A stretch of DNA of 64,000 nucleotides from JANXQG01 sp963804375. Its GTDB lineage: Bacteria; Planctomycetota; Planctomycetia; Pirellulales; Thermoguttaceae. The notes beneath the pieces are model-generated. The model worked only from the letters and a program-made list of their open reading frames with translations, ran no database searches and was not told the origin of the DNA. Position 1 is the first letter of the stretch, and each line of letters begins with the position of its first letter. Position numbers and translations under genes: made by a program. The stretch spans positions 434,001-498,000 of the forward strand of contig CAWDQE010000014.1 of the NCBI GenBank assembly GCA_963804375.1, given 5' to 3'. Of this stretch, positions 56,950 to 64,000 are shown piece by piece.

Positions 56950-58011
56950 CTATGGTCGCTCTAATCCATATTCTTCCAGCTTCTTCCGCAGCGTGTTGCG
57001 GTTGATTCCGAGGCGGTCGGCGGCCTTAGTCTGCACGTTATCGCAGTCGGCCAGGACGTGGAGAATCAACTCCTTCTCGACGCGATTGACGATCGACGCG
57101 GAGAGATTGTCGGCCTGGGGCCCCGCGGCGGCGATGCCCTGCTCGACCAACTCGGCAACCAGGGCGTCGAGATTCGCTGGCCGAATGCGGCCGATGCGCC
57201 GCGCCTTCAGCCCCAGGACGGCCTCGGGCAGCAAATCGCAGGTCAATTCGTCGCCGGGAGCGAGCACCACGGCCCGTTCCACGTAGTTCTGCAATTCGCG
57301 GACGTTGCCGGGCCACTCGTAGCTGCAAAGCATCTCCATGGCCTTGGGCTGGACGTGCGGAACGTGGCGGAGGTTCTGCTCGTTGTAGATCCGCAGGAAG
57401 TGTCCGACCAGCAGGGGAATGTCTTCACGGCGCTTGCGCAAGGGCGGCAGGTAGATGGTCACCACGTTGAGGCGGTAATAAAGGTCTTCGCGGAAGCGGC
57501 CGGCATCGACCTCTTCCAGCAGATCGCGATTACTGGCGGCAATCACGCGGGTGTCGACGCGGATCGTCTGAGTATCGCCCACGCGTTCGAACTCGTGCTC
57601 CTGGAGCACGCGGAGCAATTTGACCTGGAGCTTGGCCGTGGTGGAGTTGATTTCGTCGAGGAAGACGGTTCCAGTGTGGGCGGCCTCGAAGCGGCCGGTG
57701 CGGTTATCGACGGCGCCCGTAAAAGCCCCGCGGACGTGGCCGAACAATTCGCTTTCCAGCAGGTTTTCGTGCAGTGCGCCGCAGTTCACGCGAATGAAGG
57801 GCCCGCTGCCCCGCGGACTGAGGCGGTGAATGGCCTTGGCGATCAATTCCTTGCCGGTGCCCGTCTCGCCAAGCAACAGCACGGACGCATTCGACTGGGC
57901 CACCTGCCGCACGAGCCGATAGCAGTGCTGCATGGCCGGACCGGAGCCGATCAGGCCGGGAATCGGCGGCCCGTGATCGCCGTGCGCGGTGGAAGAGGGA
58001 ATTCGCGTCAT
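56950..58011 (-). CDS. Sigma-54-dependent activator-like protein without receiver domain
   Basis: The 353-residue product starts almost directly with the AAA+ central domain: Walker A GETGTGKE near residue 48, the sigma-54 contact loop GAFTGA, Walker B FLDEIN, sensor VIAASNRDL and the GNVRELQNYVERAV arginine-finger region. The last 60 residues hold a Fis-type helix-turn-helix (KAADRLGINRNTLRKKLEEYGL). Activators of this family open promoters for sigma-54 RNA polymerase from remote sites. An N-terminal receiver or ligand-binding domain is missing, as in PspF-like proteins, so control must come from a partner protein or from expression. No sigma-54 promoter is evident in the window. Confidence 0.9.
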   Translation of the reverse strand: MTRIPSSTAHGDHGPPIPGLIGSGPAMQHCYRLVRQVAQSNASVLLLGETGTGKELIAKAIHRLSPRGSGPFIRVNCGALHENLLESELFGHVRGAFTGAVDNRTGRFEAAHTGTVFLDEINSTTAKLQVKLLRVLQEHEFERVGDTQTIRVDTRVIAASNRDLLEEVDAGRFREDLYYRLNVVTIYLPPLRKRREDIPLLVGHFLRIYNEQNLRHVPHVQPKAMEMLCSYEWPGNVRELQNYVERAVVLAPGDELTCDLLPEAVLGLKARRIGRIRPANLDALVAELVEQGIAAAGPQADNLSASIVNRVEKELILHVLADCDNVQTKAADRLGINRNTLRKKLEEYGLERP

Positions 58012-58159
58012 AGGTGATCAGTCATCGTTCCACCAACACGGGGAGGCCGCTGAAGAAGTCGTGTGCTCTTGCAATCTATAGGGCTCAGTACGAAATATCG
58101 TGTTCGCGCACACTTTTTCAGCAGTCTCGCAGGGTCGGTGGAGACGTTTCCAGTTTAAG

Positions 58160-60593
58160 TTACTTCGCATCTTGCACTTTCTCGGCCGGATTGACGATCC
58201 TCTTCGGTTGGCCGGGTTTTCCCGCCGCGGCGCCGCGCTTGGCCGCTTCCAGGATCGACGGCGTGGCCCGCGACTCAAGCGTGTCGAGGACCGACGCCAG
58301 CACTTTTTGCGAGGCCAAGTCCTGCGAGGCGCTCTTGTTGTAGCGGCCGTATTGGACCTGGATCGCCTTTTGATCCAAGAGCAGGCCGAAGCGGTGCACG
58401 TTGACGCCAAAGGCAATGGCGGCGGCCCGGCGGATCGGCAACGGGTTGACAAAACGGCTGGCCACATCGACAAGGGCCTGTTGGCTGGCCTGGGTGCCGA
58501 GGTTGGCCAGCACCTCGACGGCGTGCCGACTCAATCGCGGCACCAGCAGACCCGCGAGCACGGCGTCTTGCACGCGGCGCATGTCATAGACCTTGCCGGA
58601 CGTGGCGGCCAGCTTCGCCAGGCAATCCAAGGCCCGCACGGCCAGATCCTGCCGCTCGGAAAAACCGACGAACGGGCACCATGTACCCATGGTCGTGGTC
58701 GGCGGTGTCAGTTCCAGAAGCTGGCCCAACTGCCAGCGGGCCGCCTCGGCATCGATGGGCTGCGAGAAGGCGATCGCCAGCGGATCTTCGGCGGCGATCC
58801 GCTCGGCCCGCTTGAGGAAACCGGCACGGGCGACCAGCCCGATCCGCAAGCTGGCCGTGCGATAGTCCTGGTGAAGCTGCTGCACGATTTCTTCCGCCGA
58901 CCATGAGTACATGGTGCCCGGGCCCGACGTCAGCATGTCGATGACGACCAACTCGTAGTCGGGGCATCGCAAGGCCATGCGCACGGCGTCGTGACCGGTG
59001 GCGGCCGAATCGGAAGCAATGTTGCGGAACTTCAGCACGCCAATCCACTCCTCCAGCGTCTCGGTGTTCGGACTGACGACCAGCGCGCGGCGGCCGCCGG
59101 TCGAGGCGGCCAGATAGCCCAGCGCCTCCAGCACGTGGCTGGCGCCGGGAAAGGGCGACTGTGGCTGCAAGCTCACGATCGCTTCCAGTGCGGCCATCCG
59201 CAATCGCCGATCGGGACTTCGCACCGCGCGCACCAGCGGCGAAGGCTCACTTCCACCCCGCAGCAGTTCCTGCGGCTTGCCAGTCTTGCCGAGGATTTCG
59301 GCAGCCGCCCGCGCCGCGGCCGGATGGTGCTCGGCCAGGCAGAAGGCCAGCACGTCACTGATCGTCTGTGGATCGAGCGCGGCGATCTCGCGCACGGCGG
59401 GATCCTGGAAGTTCAACCGCTTATCGAGTCCGCGGTCGTAGACCATCTGCTCCAGCGCGGCCGCCAGGTCCAGCACCTGCACCTGGCGGTTGTCCGGGGC
59501 CAACGCCCGCGCGGCACGGGCCAGCCTGGCCGCAACCGCCCGCGCGGCATCGTCCGGCGCAATTGCGGGGCACGCATTGCTTGGTCGTCGGGTCCCACGT
59601 CCACAACGTCACGCGGCCGTCGACGTCGACCCGCATGGTCTGCTTGCCGGCGAAGTAACTTCGTGCCAGATCGCACAACTGCTGGGCTGCCTGGGCCTTG
59701 CCCGGCAATCGCCCCATCAGTTGCACAATCGCCTCTCGCGCCGGAGCACGGACCCGCAGGTCGCTCTCCTCGGACAGGGCGGGAACAAAAAGATAGACCG
59801 TCGCCTGCGTAGCCCGCATCTGGGCCAGGGTTTCGATGGCCTGGATCATGAACTCCGGCTCGGCGCGTTCGATGATGTCGGCCAGGGGATCGATGGCATC
59901 GCCGCGCATGGCCACCAAGGCCGCGCGAACGGCGGCATGCTCCGCGGCCCGTTGCGGATCGGCCAGCACGGCAATCAGGGCGTTCGCGCCCGCGCCGTGC
60001 GCGCCTTGCAGGCTTGCCAGGGCCTGCGTGCGAACGTCGGGCGACGGGTCTTGCAATTGCTTGATCTCCGCGGCCAGCCGCGCCGGGTCGTGCAAGCGGC
60101 GATTGACTGCACTCAGGGCCGTGCGGATCAACGTTTCGCTCTCCGGCCGCAACTCGCTGCGGCTGGCCAGATCGGTGAAGGCCGGCGAGTGGAACTCGTC
60201 GACCAAGGCCGTCCACTGACTATCATCGAGCTTCGCATCGAGGAGTTTCTTAAGGTATCGCTTGGCCAACTCCGGCCGGCCGGCCTCAAGCAGCAGCTGC
60301 GCCGTGTGGAAAATCTCGGCTGGCGTGGTCGGGTTCGAGAGCAGCAATGCCGTAACTACGGGGTCTTCCGGCGGCGCAAGGTTGACCGGCTTCCCGCCGG
60401 CACTCGCCTTCTCGCCCCCGGCCGCCGACCGCTGCGCGGTGCCCGCCGGGGCCGGCTTAGCCGCAGGCGACTTGCCCGGCTTCGCCTTGGCCGGCGCCTC
60501 ATCGGGGGCTTGTGCCGACGCAGTCAGTGAAATGCACATCCCTGCGAACCATGCCATCCCTGCGTAAAGTAATCTGTGACGAATGTGGTTCAT
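58160..60593 (-). CDS. HEAT-repeat protein with receiver-like domain, frameshifted
   Basis: The N-terminus MNHIRHRLLYAGMAWFAGMCISLTASAQAP is a signal peptide; a Lys/Ala/Pro linker and helical HEAT-type repeats follow (VRTQALASLQGAHGAGANALIAVLADPQRAAEHAAVRAALVAM). An extra base in the CCCC run at 59567-59570 shifts the frame; after it AIAPDDAARAVAARLARAARAL continues. The second half has a segment like a response-regulator receiver (RALVVSPNTETLEEWIGVLKFRNIASDSAATGHDAVRMAL, YELVVIDML) and more helical repeats. Two hairpin elements (58674-58695, 58898-58919) add TMGTWCP and GTMYSWS. The joined protein is about 811 residues. A receiver-like domain behind a signal peptide is unusual, so it may be a structural relic. 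Function is unknown. Confidence 0.65.
58674..58695 (+). repeat. 22-nt hairpin element in HEAT gene
   Basis: Stem ACCATG/CATGGT, loop TACC; translated from the minus strand as TMGTWCP. Confidence 0.8.
58898..58919 (-). repeat. 22-nt hairpin element in HEAT gene
   Basis: Stem ACCATG/CATGGT, loop TACT on the coding strand; translated GTMYSWS directly behind the receiver-like VVIDML. Confidence 0.8.
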
Positions 60594-60655
60594 GGTGGTG
60601 GGGGTACTCGATACTCAGCACTTAGTACTTGATACTCAGTTCTAATTTCTAAGAC

Positions 60656-62039
60656 CTACGTTCTAAGCTCTAAGTTCTTCTTCCAATTCTCGATTTGTTG
60701 CCTCACTTCTTCCGGTGCCGTCGAGCCATAGCTTTGCATGGCGGCAACCGCGCTCGACGCCGAGGACGGCGTAGACCGATTCATCCAGCTCCGGCAGCGT
60801 TTCACGAAAATCTTCCAACGGCAGATCGGAAAGCCGTACGTCGCGGTCCAGTGCCTTGCGCACCAGGCGGCCGACCAGGCCATGGGCAGTCCGCTGGGGA
60901 ACGCCGCGGCGGATCAGGTATTCCATGAACGTGGTGGCGTCGAGATGCCCGCGGTCGAGCCGCTGGGCGATCGCCGGGCGATTCAGTTCCGCCGTGGCCA
61001 TCAACGGCGCGGCCAGTTCCAGCGAAGAGCGAACCGTGTCGAAGGCGTCGAACAGCGGCGGCTTGTCCTCTTGAAGATCGCGGTTATAGGCCAGCGGCAA
61101 ACCCTTGACCAGCACCAGCAGGGTCTGCAAGCTGCCGACCACCCGGGCCGTCTTGCCGCGAATCAGCTCCAGCACGTCGGGGTTGACCTTTTGCGGCATG
61201 ATCGACGACCCGGTGCAAAAGGCCTGCGGCAGCTTGAGAAAGCTGAACTCCACGGTCGACCAGAGGATCCATTCTTCCGCCCAGGTACTGAGGTGCTCGG
61301 CGATCATCGCCAGGCAGAAGGCGAACTCCAGCACGAAGTCGCGATCGCTCGATGCGTCGAGGCTGTTGGCCGCCACCTCCTCGAAACCAAGCCGCCGGGC
61401 CGTCTCCTCGCGATCAATCGGCAGGCTGGTCCCCGCCAAGGCTGCGGCACCGAGGGTCAAGCGGTTGGTCCGCCGCCGACAATCGGCCAGCCGCTGCCGG
61501 TCGCGCCGGAACTTCTCACAATAGGCCAGCCAGTAATGCGGGGCCAGGACCGGCTGGGCACGCTGCAAATGGGTATAGCCGGGCAGGATCACATCGGCAT
61601 CGGCATCGCAGCGGCCGACCAGCGCCCGTTGAACGTCGGCCAGCCGCTGATCAATTTTGTCAATCGCATCGCGGACCCAAAGCCGAAGGTCCGTCGATAC
61701 CTGATCGTTGCGACTCCTGGCCGTATGCAGCTTGCGGCCGACGTCGCCAAGGCGATCCGTGAGGGCCTTCTCGATGTGCATGTGGATATCTTCCAATTCC
61801 GTACGGAACTGAAAGCTGCCCTGCTCAATTTCCCGGCGTATCTCGCCCAACGTTTGTTCAATAACCTGGCATTCGTCGGCCGTAAGCAGGCCAACCTTGG
61901 CCAACATCTGGGCGTGGGCCGTGGAACCTTCGATGTCCTGCGCAAACAAACGGCGATCGAAGCTCACACTTTCGGTGAACTGTTCAACTCGGGCGTCGGT
62001 CGCCACATCAAAAACACCGCCCCAGGCCTTTTGCGACAA
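60656..62039 (-). CDS. argH: Argininosuccinate lyase, C-terminal frame break
   Basis: The product begins MSQKAWGGVF and matches argininosuccinate lyase along its length: TARSRNDQVSTDLRLW, LPGYTHLQRAQP and the superfamily signature GSSIMPQKVNPD with the catalytic Ser. It converts argininosuccinate to arginine and fumarate, the last step of arginine synthesis. Near 60749-60752 a CG pair is missing. In the annotated frame the end becomes GCRHAKLWLDGTG; in the correct frame it reads AVAAMQSYGSTAPEEVRQQIENWKK, the expected end. Corrected length is about 461 residues. Because arginine synthesis is a core function, a sequencing error is more likely than loss. It is not next to other arg genes. Confidence 0.9.
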
Positions 62040-62158
62040 TTCAAACCTCGGGAATCGAATCAGGGCCCCAGCAATATCAACAACTTACTAAGTCTAAATG
62101 ACTTACGGCGCAATGTCAACGAACGGAGGGCTGCTTGCGAGGGACCAGTTCTACGCAG

Positions 62159-62176
62159 AACGGGATTAATTCCGTT
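62159..62176. repeat. 18-nt palindrome AACGGGAT..ATTCCGTT
   Basis: Second copy of the 44444-44461 palindrome. Its reverse complement matches that site through 30 or so bases (CCGTTCTGCG against CCGTTCTTCG). Confidence 0.6.
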
Positions 62177-62194
62177 TGCCGGAAATAGGCAGGC

Positions 62195-62212
62195 AACGCA
62201 ATAAATTCCGTT
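62195..62212. repeat. Related 18-nt element AACGCAAT..ATTCCGTT
   Basis: Third, slightly diverged copy, 18 bases after the second. Confidence 0.45.
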
Positions 62213-62380
62213 CCCGGGAGATGTGGAAAACCCAACTTTTGAGTGGTCGTGGAGCATGGTAGTGGTGCTACATTATTGTCGTGAGCCGCTTCTCTACCCC
62301 CCACAACGGTGATAGCTTGCAAAGGTTGGCTGGAGTCCCGGCTCTAGCCAGTTCCTGGATTTCGCGCAGCGGAAACTGAT

Positions 62381-62435
62381 ACCAACCCGAAGCGGGCACC
62401 ATGAATACAATACATGGTGCCCGCTTCGGGTTGGT
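62381..62435. repeat. Perfect 23-bp inverted repeat upstream of csrA
   Basis: Arms 62381-62403 and 62413-62435 are perfectly complementary across the 9-base loop AATACAATA. Each arm contains GGGCACCATG/CATGGTGCCC, the same start and stem as the hairpin elements, so it may be a head-to-head fusion of two copies or the parent form. No T run follows. Confidence 0.9.
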
Positions 62436-62483
62436 GTTCAACGCGTCGTAAAGCTGGGACGGCGAACGCCGAACCGATTGTTC

Positions 62484-62511
62484 TTGACATTCGTATACTA
62501 TTTCGTAGAAT
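62484..62511 (+). promoter_or_regulatory. Sigma-70 type promoter of csrA
   Basis: TTGACA (62484-62489), 16 bases, TAGAAT (62506-62511). Transcription would start near 62518, giving a leader of about 55 bases. Confidence 0.75.
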
Positions 62512-62539
62512 AACGACTGTTGTGAACAGAAGTATACGA
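62491..62539. promoter_or_regulatory. Inverted repeat around the csrA -10 box
   Basis: TCGTATACT (62491-62499) and AGTATACGA (62531-62539) are perfect complements, one between the -35 and -10 boxes and the other in the leader. It may be an operator or may fold the leader. Confidence 0.5.
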
Positions 62540-62572
62540 CCCCAGGACCACCTCCATCAAGGAAGATCCATC

Positions 62573-62755
62573 ATGCTCGTGCTCTCGCGAAAATCCAACG
62601 AATCGATCGTCATCGACGGTGGCATCAAGATCACCGTCGTGGAAATCCGTGGTAATCAGATCCGACTGGGCATCGAGGCCCCCCAGGAGATCGGTGTGAT
62701 GCGTGAGGAATTGGTCGTTGCCGCACGTGCAGCAGCAGTGGCGGCAGCGGTATGA
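62573..62755 (+). CDS. csrA: Carbon storage regulator, RNA-binding
   Basis: The 60-residue product MLVLSRKSNESIVIDGGIKITVVEIRGNQIRLGIEAPQEIGVMREEL is a full CsrA. Conserved Leu4, Arg6 and the RLGIEAP and MREE parts that bind GGA in RNA loops are present. CsrA forms a dimer and represses translation by covering ribosome sites. The leader carries AAGGA at the ribosome site (about 62558-62564) and CAGGA (62543-62547), which fit the A-N-GGA target, so autoregulation is plausible. The C-terminus (ARAAAVAAAV) is an Ala-rich tail. It has its own promoter. No fliW or flagellar gene is adjacent. Confidence 0.95.
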   Translation: MLVLSRKSNESIVIDGGIKITVVEIRGNQIRLGIEAPQEIGVMREELVVAARAAAVAAAV

Positions 62756-62797
62756 TGGCCACGTTAGAGAAATGATCAGCCCTTTCTCGCCTTGCCC

Positions 62798-62820
62798 AGT
62801 TTACCTCCACTCGGTAAACT
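62798..62820 (+). terminator. Hairpin downstream of csrA
   Basis: AGTTTACC and GGTAAACT pair perfectly over a 7-base loop, 43 bases after the stop. There is no T run, so termination is only likely. Confidence 0.5.
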
Positions 62821-62827
62821 ACGCCCG

Positions 62828-63001
62828 GTGAAGGATTACCGGGAGAAAGACGAGGTGGGCTTCAACCTTTGCCAGGAGTTCTTTTGGCACAACCCGGCAA
62901 AGATGCCTGCTCCGGCCGAATGGGTAAACGTCCGTCGAATCCGGGTAAAGGATTCGGTTGAGTACATTTTCTGGTTGTCGGCATCGGCTTTTCCAAGGGC
63001 G
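62828..63001 (+). pseudogene. Internal fragment of a site-specific DNA methyltransferase
   Basis: The translation VKDYREKDEVGFNLCQEFFW followed by HNPAKMPAPAEWVNVRRIRV and KDSVEYIFWLS matches the region between the catalytic and target-recognition parts of DNA (adenine/cytosine-N4) methyltransferases, where NPAK and AEWVNVRRIRVKD are typical. Neither the SAM-binding nor the DPPY-type motif remains. The frame goes on past 63001 without resemblance, and the gene has lost both ends. It suggests that a restriction-modification locus or a prophage methylase was once here. Confidence 0.55.
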
Positions 63002-63047
63002 GCAGTGGCAAGACATTGTTTGATATGGTCGGTTGAGCCGCGAGAAA

Positions 63048-64000
63048 TCACACCCCTACCGCGGCCGCCTTCCGCGCGGTGCGCTTCCGAGCGTGCTCGT
63101 TCAAGAGGATCTTCCGCAAGCGGATCTGCGTGGGTGTGACTTCGACCAACTCGTCGTCCTCGATGAACTCCAGGGCCTCTTCCAACGACAAACGCCGCGC
63201 GGGACGGAGAAGGACGTTGCGGTCGTGGCCGACGGCCCGCATGTTGGAAAGTTTCTTCTCCTTCGTCGGATTGACATTCATGTCGTCGTTGCGGCTGTTC
63301 TCGCCGACGATCATACCTTCGTAGACCACGTCGTTATGGCCGACGTGCAGATCTGCCCGCTCCTGGAGTGTGTCGAGCGCGTAGGCCACGGCCCGGCCGC
63401 CGACCAGCGAAACGAGCACGCCGGTGGGTCGGGTTTCGATCTCGCCCTCCAGCGGCTTGTAACACGCGAAGCGGTGGTGAATCACGGCCGTGCCCTGGGT
63501 GGCGTTCAAGAGTCGTGTCCGCAGCCCGATCAACCCACGGGCAGGAATCGAAAAAACCAAGTAACAATAGTTGTTGTGCGACTGCATGTCGACCAACTGC
63601 CCGCGGCGCTGGCCGGCCATTTCCATCACGGGGCCGGTCTGGCTCTCCGGAACCTCGACCACCAGCGACTCGAACGGTTCTTCGGTCACGCCGTGGTTGT
63701 CGTGAAGGATGACGTGCGGCTTGCCGATGGAAAGCTCGAAACCTTCGCGGCGCATGGTCTCGATGAGCACGGAGAGATGCAAAATGCCGCGGCCGGAGAC
63801 CGAGAACTGCTCGGTGCCGGCAATCGGCTCGACGCGGAGGGCGACGTTCTTTTGCAGTTCTTTCATGAGCCGCTCGCGGAGGTGCCGGCTGGTCAGATAT
63901 CTGCCTTCCTGGCCGGCCAGGGGCGAGGTGTTCACGCCGAAGGTCATCTTCAGCGTCGGCTCGTCGACCACCAGGCGAGGCAATGCCCGCGGTGCATTGC
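63048..64000 (-). CDS. typA: TypA/BipA ribosome-associated GTPase, C-terminal part
   Basis: The frame is open to the right edge (upstream residues NAPRAL), so the start and G domain lie outside the window. The visible 316 residues match the C-terminal half of BipA: LPRLVVDEPTLKMTFGVNTSPLAGQEGRYLTSRHLRERL, ISVSGRGILHLSVLIETMRREGFEL, the EF-G-like domain V (PVMEMAGQRRGQLVDMQS), the GLIGLRTRLLNATQGTAV loop, and the BipA-specific C-terminal domain with NVNPTKEKKLSNMRA. BipA acts on 50S ribosomal subunit assembly and stress translation. The Lys/Arg-rich end (ARKRTARKAAAVGV) is ordinary. It converges on csrA and the methyltransferase remnant. Confidence 0.95.
   Translation of the reverse strand, partial: NAPRALPRLVVDEPTLKMTFGVNTSPLAGQEGRYLTSRHLRERLMKELQKNVALRVEPIAGTEQFSVSGRGILHLSVLIETMRREGFELSIGKPHVILHDNHGVTEEPFESLVVEVPESQTGPVMEMAGQRRGQLVDMQSHNNYCYLVFSIPARGLIGLRTRLLNATQGTAVIHHRFACYKPLEGEIETRPTGVLVSLVGGRAVAYALDTLQERADLHVGHNDVVYEGMIVGENSRNDDMNVNPTKEKKLSNMRAVGHDRNVLLRPARRLSLEEALEFIEDDELVEVTPTQIRLRKILLNEHARKRTARKAAAVGV

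Noticed and set aside
62381..62435. Rho-independent terminator of the region before csrA
   Set aside because: The stem is strong but no T tract follows, and it resembles the mobile hairpin family.

Overview
The window looks like a chromosomal piece of a member of the Planctomycetota, probably Pirellulales-like. The taxonomic call is an inference from GC-rich sequence and a typical gene set: three very large Ser/Thr kinases fused to WD40, FG-GAP or LamG/FGE modules, an ECF sigma factor beside a kinase gene, a lipoprotein sulfatase, a giant secreted repeat protein with an LEPR-like N-terminal motif, PqqD-M50-HlyD fusions, and several planctomycete-type exported hypotheticals.

Layout. 0-5.4 kb: polysaccharide-processing genes (heparinase II/III-like, truncated by the left edge; beta-helix protein; exported transglutaminase-like protein). 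5.7-14.4 kb: an export locus with a TolC-like lipoprotein divergent from a GAF-GAF-TM-HlyD protein, a second HlyD protein and a PqqD/M50 protease/HlyD protein, plus a small exported protein. 15-24.3 kb: a 3118-residue haemagglutinin-like giant protein with nine near-identical 414-bp repeats, the likely client of that exporter. 24.4-30 kb: zinc-ribbon/kinase/TM/WD40 protein. 30.5-37.4 kb: HdeD-like protein, sulfatase, two frameshifted outer-membrane proteins and several gene remnants. 37.8-50.4 kb: FG-GAP kinase, ECF sigma factor, membrane protein and a kinase/STAND/PA14/LamG/FGE giant. 50.5-58 kb: amidohydrolase, ABC exporter with a CPBP-protease permease, lipoprotein, sigma-54 activator-like protein. 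58-64 kb: HEAT-repeat protein, argH, csrA with a clear promoter, a methyltransferase remnant and the 3' part of typA/bipA.

Two things cut across this layout. First, a 22-nt hairpin element with compensated stem changes occurs at least 20 times. Most copies lie inside genes, in-frame, and they are translated in all six possible frames; they are densest in the export locus and its client. Second, eight genes between 31 and 61 kb, including argH, need a single frame correction, often in G/C runs, whereas I see none in the first 31 kb. That could be sequencing error, gene decay or both. Start sites were chosen by eye from ribosome-binding sites, signal peptides and known family N-termini. No database search was possible.
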